64,000 nucleotides of DNA. It comes from Streptomyces corallincola (GTDB lineage Bacteria; Actinomycetota; Actinomycetes; Streptomycetales; Streptomycetaceae). Location of the stretch: NCBI RefSeq assembly GCF_019104725.1, contig NZ_JAHRXF010000019.1, forward strand, positions 38,722 to 102,721, given 5' to 3'. A program made the position numbers and the translations under genes. Under the pieces are notes generated by a model. It was not told the DNA's origin. It saw only the letters and a list, made by a program, of their open reading frames with translations, and did not search any database. The first letter of the stretch is position 1. Every line of letters starts with the position of its first letter. Below are positions 16,975 through 26,109 of this stretch, in pieces.

Positions 16975-18393
16975 TCATCCCAGCCCCTCCCCGGCCGTCG
17001 CGGCCAGCGCGGACCTGTCCCGGTCCGCCTGCCGCCACAGCTCGTCCAGCGCGGCACCGCGCGGCACGCCCAGCGCCGTCCAGCCCGCCTCCCGCAGCAT
17101 CCGCAGCCGCTCCGGCCGCGGCCCGCCCGGTGCCACTCCGCCCGGCCCGCCCGGCCCGTCAGGCCCGTCAGGGTTCGGCACGTGCGGCCCCGACGCGGTC
17201 GGCTCCCGGCCGACCCAGGTGTCCGGGTCCAGCAGGAACGCCACCGCCGCGCCGCTGCGCCTGCGCATCGCGGCGACCGTCGCCGCCTGCGGTTCGTCCA
17301 GATCCCCGAGGAACGCGATCAGCAGCCCCTCGCCGCCGCCGCGCAGCATGTCGTGAGCCCGGGACAGATCCGTCCCGTCGGAGTGGTCCACCACCGCGAG
17401 CGTGTCCATCAGCAGCCCGGCGGTGTCCGCGCCGTCCTGCCCGCCGCCCGCGAAGCCGTCCGTGCCCTCGCCGGGCACCGCGCTCCCGGTGTCGGTCAGC
17501 AGCCGCACCGTGAACCCGCGCTCCAGCATGTGCGCCAGCACCGACGCCGCGCCCGACACCGCCCACTCGAACGCCGACTCGGGACCGGCACCCTCGTAGG
17601 CCAGGGCACGGGTGTCCAGCAGCACCGTGCAGCGGGAGCGGCGCGGCTGCTCCTCGCGGCGCACCATCAGCTCGCCGTGCCGCGCGGTGGAGCGCCAGTG
17701 CACCCGGCGCAGATCGTCGCCGTACCGGTAACCGCGCGGGATCACGTCGTCCTCGCCCGCCAGGGCCAGCGAACGGCGCCTGCCGTCGCCGTAGCCCCGC
17801 GCGTCGCCGCCGAAGCGGACCGGGGCCAGCGGCACCACCCCCGGCACCACCGTCAGCGTGTCCCGCGCGGCGAACGAGCGGGTCAGCTCGCACATCCCGA
17901 ACGGGTCGGTCAGCCGCAGTTGCAGCGGGCCCAGCGGATAGCGCCCCCGCAGATCCGAGCGGACCCGGTAGGACACCTCACGGCGCCCGCCCGGCTCGAC
18001 CCGGTCCAGCACGAAACGCGGCCGGGGTCCCAGGACGTACGGCACCCGGTCCTGGAGCATCAGTACGCCCGTGGGCAGCCGGGAGACGTTGTCCAGCAGC
18101 AGATGCACCCGCGCCTCGCCGCCCGCCGGGACCCGGCCGGGGGAGAGCCGTCGGCCCGCCGCCACCCGGTACCGGGTGCGGTACAGCACGGCCGCGCAGA
18201 CCAGCGGGAGCGCCGCCAGCAGCAGCCCCACCCGCAGCAGCCCGCCCTGCCCCAGGACGTAGGCGCAGACCGCGGCGGCGATCCCGGCGGCCAGGAACGA
18301 CCGGCCGCGCGTCGTCAGCCCCGACAGTACGGTGCCCGGCCCGCCCGCCTCCCCGCGGTCCGGCGCCGGGCCGTCCGGCGCCCCGCCGCTCAT
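16975..18393 (-). CDS. DUF58 domain protein (MoxR partner)
   Basis: The 472-residue product has two N-terminal membrane helices (about 28-70), a beta-rich middle region and the DUF58 core GEDDVIPRGYRYGDDLRRVHWRSTARHGELMVRREE (in outline, about 215-250), followed by a von Willebrand A-like fold (CTVLLDTRA). A Gly/Pro-rich linker is present near residue 410. The ATG at 18393 overlaps the moxR stop by one base; a GTG one codon earlier is also possible. Role: presumed adaptor between the MoxR ATPase and the transglutaminase-like protein. Confidence 0.92.
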   Translation of the reverse strand: MSGGAPDGPAPDRGEAGGPGTVLSGLTTRGRSFLAAGIAAAVCAYVLGQGGLLRVGLLLAALPLVCAAVLYRTRYRVAAGRRLSPGRVPAGGEARVHLLLDNVSRLPTGVLMLQDRVPYVLGPRPRFVLDRVEPGGRREVSYRVRSDLRGRYPLGPLQLRLTDPFGMCELTRSFAARDTLTVVPGVVPLAPVRFGGDARGYGDGRRRSLALAGEDDVIPRGYRYGDDLRRVHWRSTARHGELMVRREEQPRRSRCTVLLDTRALAYEGAGPESAFEWAVSGAASVLAHMLERGFTVRLLTDTGSAVPGEGTDGFAGGGQDGADTAGLLMDTLAVVDHSDGTDLSRAHDMLRGGGEGLLIAFLGDLDEPQAATVAAMRRRSGAAVAFLLDPDTWVGREPTASGPHVPNPDGPDGPGGPGGVAPGGPRPERLRMLREAGWTALGVPRGAALDELWRQADRDRSALAATAGEGLG

Positions 18394-19412
18394 CACAGGC
18401 CCCGCGGACGGTCCGGAACCCCGCCTGAGCCGCCGAAGGACCCCCGGGGGGACGCCGGGACCGGGGTGTCGCGCAGGATCTCCTGCACCACCTGCTCCGC
18501 CGTACGCCGGTTCAGCTGGGCCTGCGCGGTCGGCAGCAACCGGTGCGCGAGGACCGCGACGGCCAGGTCCCGCACGTCGTCCGGGAGCACGAACTCCCGC
18601 CCGGCCAGCGCCGCCGACGCCTTCGCCGCGCGCAGCAGATGCAGCGTGGCGCGCGGCGAGGCCCCGAGCCGCAGATCCGGGTGGGTGCGGGTGGCCGCGA
18701 CCAGGGCGACCGCGTACGCCCGCACCCCCTCGGCGACGGGGATCGCGCGCACCGCCTCCACCAGCTTCACGATCTCGTGCGCGTGCGCCACCGGCTGGAG
18801 ATCCTCCAGCGGCGACACCCCGCCGTGCGTGTCCAGCATCCGCAACTCGGCCTCCGCGCTCGGATAACCGACCGAGACACGGGCCATGAACCGGTCCCGC
18901 TGCGCCTCCGGGAGCGGGTACGTGCCCTCCATCTCCACCGGGTTCTGGGTGGCCACCACCATGAAGGGGCTGGGCAGTTCGCGGCTGAGGCCGTCGATGG
19001 TGACCTGGCGCTCCTCCATCGACTCCAGCAGCGCCGACTGGGTCTTCGGCGAGGCGCGGTTGATCTCGTCGCCGATCACGATCTGCGCGAAGATCGCCCC
19101 CGGCTTGAACTCGAACTCCCGCCGCTGCTGGTCCCAGATGGACACCCCGGTGATGTCCGAGGGCAGCAGGTCGGGCGTGAACTGGATGCGCCGCACCGAG
19201 CAGTCGATGGACCGCGCGAGCGCCTTGGCCAGCATCGTCTTGCCCACGCCGGGCACGTCCTCGATCAGCAGATGGCCCTCCGCGAGCAGCACGGTCAGCG
19301 CCAGCCGTACGACCTCGGGCTTGCCCTCGATCACGCTCTCCACCGAACCGCGGACCCGATCCACGGTCGCGGTCGGATCGTTCAGGCTCGCTCGGTCGTC
19401 ATAGGTGGTCAC
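18393..19412 (-). CDS. MoxR-family AAA+ ATPase
   Basis: The 339-residue chaperone-like ATPase shows Walker A GVGKT (55-59), Walker B IVIGDEINRA, sensor ATQNPVEMEGTYPLPEAQRDRF and an arginine-finger region, the MoxR pattern. MoxR proteins help assemble or activate partner VWA/DUF58 proteins. The open frame extends to 19526, but the GTG at 19412 has a GAGGAGG ribosome site and the upstream residues have no conservation. It is the first gene of the moxR-DUF58-transglutaminase operon. Confidence 0.93.
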   Translation of the reverse strand: MTTYDDRASLNDPTATVDRVRGSVESVIEGKPEVVRLALTVLLAEGHLLIEDVPGVGKTMLAKALARSIDCSVRRIQFTPDLLPSDITGVSIWDQQRREFEFKPGAIFAQIVIGDEINRASPKTQSALLESMEERQVTIDGLSRELPSPFMVVATQNPVEMEGTYPLPEAQRDRFMARVSVGYPSAEAELRMLDTHGGVSPLEDLQPVAHAHEIVKLVEAVRAIPVAEGVRAYAVALVAATRTHPDLRLGASPRATLHLLRAAKASAALAGREFVLPDDVRDLAVAVLAHRLLPTAQAQLNRRTAEQVVQEILRDTPVPASPRGSFGGSGGVPDRPRGL

Positions 19413-19559
19413 CCGGCCCTCCTCGGCCCCTCGCACAAGGACCGGCGCTCTGTGACGCGAAACCGGCCCACCCCGAATCACGGACACCGTCCCGAAAAGG
19501 TTCCGGAACGACGCCCACCCCCGCATTCTTGCCGCCGTTACCGATTCGTGTCACTCGCC

Positions 19560-19633
19560 TGTGGACAACCCGCTTCCGCGATGTCGGCCCTGTGTGGTTT
19601 TCGACCACTTGTGTGACCCTGTTCGAGTGGTCG
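19560..19633. other. Intergenic DnaA box and inverted repeat
   Basis: The gap 19413-19737 holds no gene. It contains an exact DnaA-box 9-mer on the minus strand (TGTGGACAA, 19560-19568) and, at 19602-19609 and 19626-19633, an 8-bp inverted repeat CGACCACT/AGTGGTCG separated by 16 bases. Both lie upstream of moxR and behind the carbonic anhydrase terminator, so they may bear on moxR expression. Function is inferred. Confidence 0.5.
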
Positions 19634-19693
19634 CGTCACAGGAACGCGGGGGCGGGGCACATCAAACACCCCGCGCGGAGCAGCGGAAACGCC

Positions 19694-19731
19694 GACGGGT
19701 CCGGCCCCCCTCGCGGGAGGCCGGACCCGTC
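19694..19731 (-). terminator. Terminator of the carbonic anhydrase gene
   Basis: A 13-bp perfect stem (GACGGGTCCGGCC at 19694-19706 with its complement at 19719-19731) lies six bases beyond the stop of the carbonic anhydrase gene on the minus strand. There is no U tract, which is common in this group. Confidence 0.75.
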
Positions 19732-19737
19732 CGGGCG

Positions 19738-20286
19738 TCACGCCCCCTCGACCTCCGACAGCAGACCCGTGCGCACGTCGAAGACGAAACCGCGCACATC
19801 GTCGGTGTGCGGCACGAACGGCGAGGTACGGATGCGCCGGATGGACTGGCGCACGTCCTGCTCCACGTCCCGGAAGGACTCCACCGCCCACGCCGGACGC
19901 TGGCCCACCTCCTGCTCCAGCTCGTCGCGGAAGCCCTCGGTCAGCGCCTCCAGACCGCAGTTGGTGTGGTGGATCAGCACCACACTGCTGGTCCCCAGCT
20001 TGCGCTGGCTGATGGTCAGCGAGCGGATCACGTCGTCGGTGACCACACCGCCCGCGTTGCGGATGGTGTGACAGTCGCCGAGCCGGAGGCCGAGCGCGTC
20101 GTGCAGGTCGATACGGGCGTCCATGCACGCCACCACGGCCACCTTCAGCACCGGCCGGGCGTCCATGCCCGGATCGGTGAAGGCGTCGGCGTAGACGCGG
20201 TTGGCGTCCAGCAGACGGTCCGTCACGGAGCCGTCGCCGGTTATGGCGCCTTCGGGGGCGGGGGGAACGGAAGCGGAAGTCGTCAT
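19738..20286 (-). CDS. Beta-class carbonic anhydrase
   Basis: The enzyme interconverts CO2 and bicarbonate. The 182-residue product carries the zinc ligands of the beta class: Cys54 with Asp56 and Arg58 in ACMDARID, and His107 with Cys110 in HHTNCGL. RNAGGVVTDD (76-85) is also diagnostic. The short length and the LHDALGLRLGDCHTIRNAGG region place it with the small actinobacterial subclass. The ATG at 20286 is supported by conservation; the nearest GGAGG lies 18 bases upstream, so initiation signals are weak. It is a single-gene unit with its own terminator. Confidence 0.92.
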   Translation of the reverse strand: MTTSASVPPAPEGAITGDGSVTDRLLDANRVYADAFTDPGMDARPVLKVAVVACMDARIDLHDALGLRLGDCHTIRNAGGVVTDDVIRSLTISQRKLGTSSVVLIHHTNCGLEALTEGFRDELEQEVGQRPAWAVESFRDVEQDVRQSIRRIRTSPFVPHTDDVRGFVFDVRTGLLSEVEGA

Positions 20287-20484
20287 GGGACGACGGTACT
20301 GGTCGCCTCCGGGCCCGGCCTGTCGGGAGAAGCGACAAAGAACGTCATCCCGGCTTGTCGCCCGCGCACCGGCCACCCCACCCGTCCCGGCCGCCCCACC
20401 CGCCCCGTGGCTCATCCGCCCCGTTGCCCACCCGGACGGCCCAGCCCCGGCCCCCGCCCCCTCCGCCGAGCGGGTGAGCCACGG

Positions 20485-20515
20485 CCCCGCCCCCACCCCA
20501 CCCCCACCCCGCCCC
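20485..20515 (-). other. G-quadruplex-prone tract upstream of rsmH
   Basis: On the minus strand six G runs of 4-5 bases are separated by single bases. This is an exceptionally regular candidate quadruplex, 32 bases before the -35 element of the rsmH promoter. The 500-base gap 20287-20787 contains no gene: its first half is a cytosine-rich low-complexity stretch, and there is no mraZ. Confidence 0.65.
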
Positions 20516-20546
20516 GGACCCGGTGCGCGACGCGCAGGCCGGTTGA

Positions 20547-20574
20547 TTGACCGCGCGACACCGTGGACTAAAGT
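20547..20574 (+). promoter_or_regulatory. Probable promoter of the dcw cluster (rsmH)
   Basis: TTGACC (20547-20552), a 16-base spacer and TAAAGT (20569-20574) form the best vegetative promoter match before rsmH, giving a leader of about 200 bases. Inferred from sequence. Confidence 0.55.
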
Positions 20575-20787
20575 GGCGCGAAGCGGGAGACGAGGCTCTC
20601 CCCGCTGTTCAAACCCCCCAAGGACACCGGCACCGGCCGGACCGTCCGACCACGTGCGCGGCGCGTACGTACGGCTCGGCCTCCTCCCGCTCCGGCCGGT
20701 TGCCGCCTCCGGCGGACTCGGCGGACTCCCCTTCACCGAGCGGGCGGGGACCCGGCGGTGCGGCCCGCCGGAACGGAGAAGCCCCCC

Positions 20788-21744
20788 TTGAGCGAGAGTC
20801 GCCACGTCCCGGTGATGCTCCACCGGTGCCTGGACCTGCTGGCACCCGCCCTGGAACGGCCCGGAGCCGTCGTCGTGGACTGCACCCTCGGCCTCGGCGG
20901 ACACAGCGAGGCCCTGCTCACCCGCTTCCCCGAGGCCCGCCTCGTCGCCCTCGACCGCGACAAGGAGGCGCTGCGCCTGTCCGGCGAACGCCTCGCCCCC
21001 TTCGGCGACCGCGCCACCCTCGTGCACGCCGTCTACGACGAACTCCCCGACGTGCTGCGGCGGCTCGGCCTGCCCCGCGTCCAGGGCGTACTGTTCGACC
21101 TCGGTGTCTCCTCGATGCAACTCGACGAGGCCGACCGGGGGTTCGCCTACGCCCAGGACGCGCCGCTCGACATGCGCATGGACCAGAGCACCGGCATCAG
21201 CGCCGCCGAGGTCCTCAACACCTACGCGCCCGGCGAACTCGTCCGCATCCTGCGGGCCTACGGCGAGGAGAAGCAGGCCAAGCGGATCGTCTCCGCGGTC
21301 GTCCGGGAGCGCGACAGGGAGCCGTTCAGCAACAGCGCCCGGCTGGTCGAACTCATCCGCGACGCGCTGCCCCAGGCCGCCAAGCGCACCGGCGGCAACC
21401 CCGCCAAGCGCACCTTCCAGGCGCTGCGCATCGAGGTCAACGGCGAACTCTCCGTGCTGGAGCGGGCGATCCCGGCCTCGGTGAAGTCCCTCGCGGTCGG
21501 CGGACGCGTCGCCGTGCTGTCGTACCACTCGCTGGAGGACCGGCTGGTGAAGCAGGTGTTCGCCGCCGGGGCGGCCACCACAGCCCCGCCCGGACTGCCC
21601 GTCGTGCCCGAGCGTTACCAGCCGCGGCTCAAGCTGCTCACCCGTGGTGCCGAACTTCCCACCGAGGAAGAGATCGCGCAGAACCGCAGGGCCGCCCCGG
21701 CCCGGCTGCGGGGCGCCGAGCGCATCAGGGAGGACGCCGAGTGA
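20788..21744 (+). CDS. rsmH: 16S rRNA (cytosine1402-N4)-methyltransferase RsmH
   Basis: RsmH (MraW) methylates C1402 in the decoding centre of 16S rRNA. The 318-residue product opens [17 protein letters not shown], contains the SAM-binding [14 protein letters not shown] and ALDRDKEAL, and the family blocks [31 protein letters not shown] and [18 protein letters not shown]. The TTG at 20788 is preferred because GGAGAAG lies ten bases before it; a GTG at 20758 is the alternative. It is the first gene of the dcw cluster, but the usual mraZ is not present before it. Its stop overlaps an out-of-frame GTG; ftsL begins 85 bases on. Confidence 0.94.
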   Translation: MSESRHVPVMLHRCLDLLAPALERPGAVVVDCTLGLGGHSEALLTRFPEARLVALDRDKEALRLSGERLAPFGDRATLVHAVYDELPDVLRRLGLPRVQGVLFDLGVSSMQLDEADRGFAYAQDAPLDMRMDQSTGISAAEVLNTYAPGELVRILRAYGEEKQAKRIVSAVVRERDREPFSNSARLVELIRDALPQAAKRTGGNPAKRTFQALRIEVNGELSVLERAIPASVKSLAVGGRVAVLSYHSLEDRLVKQVFAAGAATTAPPGLPVVPERYQPRLKLLTRGAELPTEEEIAQNRRAAPARLRGAERIREDAE

Positions 21745-21829
21745 GCGGAACGGGTCGGTGGGGCCGAGCGCACCCACCAGGGCGTCTTGCGGAAGTCCCG
21801 TCCGCCCCGGCCTGCCCGGCGGGCGCCCG

Positions 21830-22432
21830 GTGAGCGGGACACCCCGGATGCGGGGGAGGGCCGCCCGGCTGGCCCGGCTCTTTCCGGCCGGGCGTGCCCG
21901 CGCCGCCCGCACCCCGTTCGTGCTCCTCGTCGTCCTGCTGCTCGGCGGCGGCCTGATCGGGCTGCTGGTGCTGAACTCGGCGCTCAGCGAGGGCTCGTTC
22001 GCACTCGCCGACCTGCAGAAGCGGACCAAGAGCCTCACCGACGAGGAACAGGCCCTGCAACGGGACATCGACGCCTACTCCTCGCCCGGCGCCCTCCAGC
22101 TCCGGGCCCGCGAACTCGGCATGGTGCCCGGCGGCGACCCCGCCTTCCTCGGCCCCGGCGGCACCGTCCAGGGCAGCCCCAGCCCCGCCCCGCCCGAACC
22201 CGCCTCGCTGATCGCGCCGCCCGCCCCGGAGACCCTGGACCCGGCCGCACCGTCCGGCACACCGGGAGCCCCCGGTTCCGAGCCCACGGCCACGCCCACC
22301 GCCCCGACCACGGCCCCCGGCGGCACCCCGGCCCCGCCCGGCACCCCCTCGGCCCCGGTCACCGCTCCCTCCGAGGCGCTGGCACCGCTCACCCCCCAAC
22401 CGCCCGCACCCACCACGACCCCCGGCAGGTGA
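21830..22432 (+). CDS. ftsL: FtsL-like septum formation protein
   Basis: The 200-residue bitopic protein has a basic N-terminus (RGRAARLARLFPAGRARAARTP), one membrane helix (about 29-52), a short periplasmic heptad region (FALADLQKRTKSLTDEEQALQRDIDAYSS, in outline, about 61-90) ending in ELGMVPGG, and a long Pro/Ala/Thr-rich tail. FtsL partners with FtsQ and DivIC in the divisome. Identity rests on topology and on its place between rsmH and ftsI, since FtsL sequences are poorly conserved. GTG at 21830 is preferred; ATG at 21848 is possible. Confidence 0.85.
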   Translation: MSGTPRMRGRAARLARLFPAGRARAARTPFVLLVVLLLGGGLIGLLVLNSALSEGSFALADLQKRTKSLTDEEQALQRDIDAYSSPGALQLRARELGMVPGGDPAFLGPGGTVQGSPSPAPPEPASLIAPPAPETLDPAAPSGTPGAPGSEPTATPTAPTTAPGGTPAPPGTPSAPVTAPSEALAPLTPQPPAPTTTPGR

Positions 22433-22437
22433 CGGAA

Positions 22438-24408
22438 GTGTCCGACAGGGAACCGCCGCGCCGCCGCGTGCCCGCCCCCGCCAAACCGCCCCGCCCGCGC
22501 GGACCCGTCCGGCGCGCCCCCGGCCCCGGCCCCGGCTCCCGGCCGCCCCGCCGCCCGGCCGGGTCCCGGCCCCCGGCCGCGCCCGCGCTCCGCCTCGGCA
22601 GCCCCCGGCCCCGGCTGCGCGCCGTCGGCCTCGGCCTGACCCTCGTCCTGCTGGTCTTCACCGTCCGGCTGCTCCAGGTGCAGGCGGTGGACGCGAGCAC
22701 CTACGCCGCCAAGGCCCAGCTGAACCGCTATGTCGCCCACACCCTGACCGCCCAGCGCGGCGGCATCACCGACCGCAACGGCGTCACCCTCGCCATGAGC
22801 GAGGACGCCTACGACATCACCGCCGACCCGACGATGTTCAGCGCCAAGGAGCTGAAGATCAACGACGGTCCGGAGCGGGCCGCGGCCCTGCTCGCGCCGA
22901 TCCTCGGCCAGGACAGCGCGGCTCTCGTCCAGAAGCTCCGGCCGAAGAACCCGCTCTCCCGCTACGCCCGGCTCGCCACCCGGCAGACCCCGCAGGTCTG
23001 GAAGCAGATCAAGGACCTGCGCTCCACGCTCGCCCGCAAGGCGTCCACCGACAAGACCGCGCCCAACGTGCTCGCCGGGGTCTTCGCCGACCCCAGCAGC
23101 CAGCGCGTGTACCCCGGCGGGGACCTGGCCGCCGGGATACTGGGCTGGGTCAACGCCGACGGCAAGGGCGGCGGCGGCATCGAACAGGAACTGGACAAGC
23201 TGCTCGCCGGCAAGGACGGCAAGATCCGCTACGCCCAGTCCGGCGGACGCGAGGTGCCCACCGCCGGGTCCACCGAGACGCCCGCCGTGCCCGGCAGCGA
23301 CGTCGAACTCACCATCGACCGCGACATCCAGTGGGCCGCGCAGAACGCCATCAGCGAGCAGGTGCGGAAGTCCCACGCCGACCGGGGCTACGTCATCGTC
23401 CAGGACACCCGTACCGGCGAGATCCTGGCGATGGCCAACTCGCCCGGCTTCGACCCCAACGACCTCTCCAAGGCCGACGGCAGCGCGATGGGCAACTTCG
23501 CCGTCCAGGACGTCTACGAACCCGGCTCCACTGCCAAGGTCATGTCGATGGCCGCCGTACTGGAACGGGACGCGGCCACCCCGCTCACCCATGTCGTCGT
23601 CCCCAACCGGCTGCACCGCGGCGACCGGCTCTTCCAGGACGACGTGGACCACGCCACGTGGTACCTCACCCTGAACGGCGTGCTCGCCAAGTCCAGCAAC
23701 ATCGGCACCATCCTGGCCACCGGCCAGCTCGGCCGGACCCAGGCGCAGACCAACCGGATCCTCTACTCCTACCTGCGCAAGTTCGGCATCGGGCAGCCCA
23801 CCGGACTGGACTTCCCCGGTGAGACGCGCGGCATCCTGGCGCCCGCCGCCAAGTGGTCCACCTCGCAGCAGTACACGATCCCGTTCGGCCAGGGCTTCTC
23901 GCTCAGCGCCATGCAGGCGGCGTCCGTGTACTCGACCATCGCCAACGGCGGGATTCGCGTCGCGCCCACCCTGGTGCGCGGCACCGAGGGCGCCGACGGC
24001 CGGTTCGCCCCCGCGCCCAAGCCCGAACAGACGCGCGTGGTCAGCGAGAAGACCGCCCGCACCCTCGCCCAGATGCTGGAGTCCGTCGTGGACGACGAGC
24101 AGGGCACCGGCATCAAGGCCCGCATCCCCGGCTACCGCGTCGCCGGAAAGACCGGCACCGCCAACCGCGTGGACCCCGCCACCGGCCGCTACCACGGCTA
24201 CACCTCGTCGTTCGCCGGGTTCGCCCCCGCCGACAAGCCGCGCGTCACCGTCTACTGCGCCATCCAGAACGCCACCTCCGGCAGCTACTTCGGCGGCCAG
24301 ATCTGCGGACCCATCTACAAGCAGGTCATGGAGTTCGCGCTCAAGACCCTCCAGGTACCGCCGACCGGCGCCAGGTCCGCCAACCTGCCCGTCTCCTACA
24401 AGCCCTGA
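22438..24408 (+). CDS. ftsI: Peptidoglycan transpeptidase FtsI (PBP3)
   Basis: FtsI cross-links septal peptidoglycan. The 656-residue class B penicillin-binding protein has a proline/arginine-rich cytoplasmic N-terminus, one membrane anchor (about 60-82), a dimerisation domain beginning QAVDASTYAAKAQ and a transpeptidase domain with the active-site STAK (Ser364-Lys367), SSN (419-421) and KTG (571-573). The GTG at 22438 has a near-perfect AGGTGA site five bases upstream; the GTG at 22429, which overlaps the ftsL stop, is an alternative. FtsW, encoded downstream, is its polymerase partner. Confidence 0.96.
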   Translation: MSDREPPRRRVPAPAKPPRPRGPVRRAPGPGPGSRPPRRPAGSRPPAAPALRLGSPRPRLRAVGLGLTLVLLVFTVRLLQVQAVDASTYAAKAQLNRYVAHTLTAQRGGITDRNGVTLAMSEDAYDITADPTMFSAKELKINDGPERAAALLAPILGQDSAALVQKLRPKNPLSRYARLATRQTPQVWKQIKDLRSTLARKASTDKTAPNVLAGVFADPSSQRVYPGGDLAAGILGWVNADGKGGGGIEQELDKLLAGKDGKIRYAQSGGREVPTAGSTETPAVPGSDVELTIDRDIQWAAQNAISEQVRKSHADRGYVIVQDTRTGEILAMANSPGFDPNDLSKADGSAMGNFAVQDVYEPGSTAKVMSMAAVLERDAATPLTHVVVPNRLHRGDRLFQDDVDHATWYLTLNGVLAKSSNIGTILATGQLGRTQAQTNRILYSYLRKFGIGQPTGLDFPGETRGILAPAAKWSTSQQYTIPFGQGFSLSAMQAASVYSTIANGGIRVAPTLVRGTEGADGRFAPAPKPEQTRVVSEKTARTLAQMLESVVDDEQGTGIKARIPGYRVAGKTGTANRVDPATGRYHGYTSSFAGFAPADKPRVTVYCAIQNATSGSYFGGQICGPIYKQVMEFALKTLQVPPTGARSANLPVSYKP

Positions 24409-24452
24409 CCGGCCGCCCCCCACGCCCCGCGCACACCACCAGGAACGAACCC

Positions 24453-26105
24453 GTGACAACGATCACCCCCGACTCCGGGAACCACGAGCCCGGCCCGCCC
24501 TCGCTTCGCTCCGGAGCGGGTGCGCCCGGTACGCTCACCGCCGTGCCACACGCCGACCAGCCCCCCACCTCCCCGAAGGGCGCTTCCGTGACGTATCCGG
24601 GACCGCCGCGACCGGCCCAGGTCTCCGCCACCCCGCTCGCCGAACTGGCCGCTCAGCTCGGGACCGCCGCCGACGGCACCCCCGGGATCACGGGCATCAC
24701 CCACGACTCCCGCGCCGTCCGCCCCGGAGACCTGTACGCCGCCCTGCCCGGCGCCCGGCTGCACGGCGCCGACTTCGTCACCCAGGCCGCCGGACTCGGC
24801 GCCGCCGCCGTGCTCACCGACCCGGCCGGTGCCGAACGCGCCGCCGCGACCGGCCTGCCGGTCCTGGTCGTGCCCGACCCGCGCGGCGTCATGGGCGAAC
24901 TCGCCGCCACCATCTACGGCCACCCCGGCCGCGATCTGCTCCAGATCGGCATCACCGGCACCTCCGGCAAGACCACCACGGCCTACCTCGTCGAGGGCGG
25001 TCTGAAGACCGTCCGCGAGACCGGTCTCATCGGCACCGTCGAGACGCGGATCGGCGCGGAGCGCATCAAGTCCGAGCGCACCACCCCCGAAGCCACCGAT
25101 CTCCAGGCCCTGTTCGCCGTCATGCGCGAACGCGGTGTCGAGGCCGTAGCGATGGAGGTCTCCAGCCACGCGCTGGTGCTCGGCCGGGTGGACGCCTGCG
25201 TCTTCGACGTCGCCGTCTTCACCAACCTCAGCCCGGAGCACATGGAGTTCCACTCCGGCATGGAGGACTACTTCCAGGCCAAGGCCCAGCTGTTCACCCC
25301 CGAGCGCAGCCGCCTCGGTGTGGTCAACGCCGACGACGAGTACGGCAGGCGGCTGGTGCGCGAGGCCGGTGTCCCCGTCGTCACCTTCTCCGCCGAGGGC
25401 CACCCGGACGCCGACTGGCGCGCCGAGGACGTCCAGGTCGGGCCGGTGGACTCGACGTTCACCATCACCGGTCCCGACGGCGTGCGCGTGCACGCCCGTT
25501 CGCCGCTGCCCGGCCCGTTCAACGTCGCCAACACCCTCGCCGCCGTCACCGCCCTCGCCGCCGCCGGGATCGACCCGCAGACCGCCGCCGACGGCATCGC
25601 CGCCGTGCCGGGCGTCCCCGGCCGGCTGGAGCGCGTGGACGCCGGACAGCCCTACCTCGCCGTCGTGGACTACGCGCACAAGACCGACGCCGTCGAGTCG
25701 GTCCTCAAGGCACTGCGCCGGGTCACCAAGGGACATCTGCACGTCGTCCTCGGCTGCGGCGGCGACCGCGACCGCACCAAGCGCGAACCGATGGGCGCCG
25801 CCGTCGCGCGGCTCTCCGACACCGCCGTGCTGACCTCCGACAACCCGCGCTCCGAGGACCCCCTCGCCATCCTCGCCGCCATGCTCCGGGGCGCCGCCTC
25901 GGTGCCCGCGCACGAGCGGGGCGAGGTGCTCCTCTTCGAGGACCGCGCCGCCGCCATCGCCGCCGCCGTGGGCCGTGCCCAGGCCGGGGACGCCGTGCTG
26001 ATCGCGGGCAAGGGCCACGAGCAGGGCCAGGACATCGCCGGGGTGATCCGCCCCTTCGACGACCGCCAAGTGCTCCGCGAAGCCATCCAGAAGACCCAGG
26101 GATGA
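24453..26105 (+). CDS. murE: UDP-MurNAc-L-Ala-D-Glu:diaminopimelate ligase MurE
   Basis: MurE adds diaminopimelate to UDP-MurNAc-dipeptide. The product has the Mur ligase ATP loop GTSGKTTT, the carbamoylated-lysine region NLSPEHMEFHSGMEDYFQAKAQLF and the DAP-selecting DNPR (TSDNPRSED). Three in-frame GTG starts are possible: 24453 (550 residues, AGGAAC site), 24543 (just after a TACGCT element, perhaps leaderless) and 24588 (505 residues, GAAGGG site). The first 45 residues of the longest version are not conserved domain sequence. The ATP-grasp core begins near VSATPLAELAAQLG. The murF TTG follows the stop by four bases. Confidence 0.95.
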   Translation: MTTITPDSGNHEPGPPSLRSGAGAPGTLTAVPHADQPPTSPKGASVTYPGPPRPAQVSATPLAELAAQLGTAADGTPGITGITHDSRAVRPGDLYAALPGARLHGADFVTQAAGLGAAAVLTDPAGAERAAATGLPVLVVPDPRGVMGELAATIYGHPGRDLLQIGITGTSGKTTTAYLVEGGLKTVRETGLIGTVETRIGAERIKSERTTPEATDLQALFAVMRERGVEAVAMEVSSHALVLGRVDACVFDVAVFTNLSPEHMEFHSGMEDYFQAKAQLFTPERSRLGVVNADDEYGRRLVREAGVPVVTFSAEGHPDADWRAEDVQVGPVDSTFTITGPDGVRVHARSPLPGPFNVANTLAAVTALAAAGIDPQTAADGIAAVPGVPGRLERVDAGQPYLAVVDYAHKTDAVESVLKALRRVTKGHLHVVLGCGGDRDRTKREPMGAAVARLSDTAVLTSDNPRSEDPLAILAAMLRGAASVPAHERGEVLLFEDRAAAIAAAVGRAQAGDAVLIAGKGHEQGQDIAGVIRPFDDRQVLREAIQKTQG

Positions 26106-26109
26106 AATC

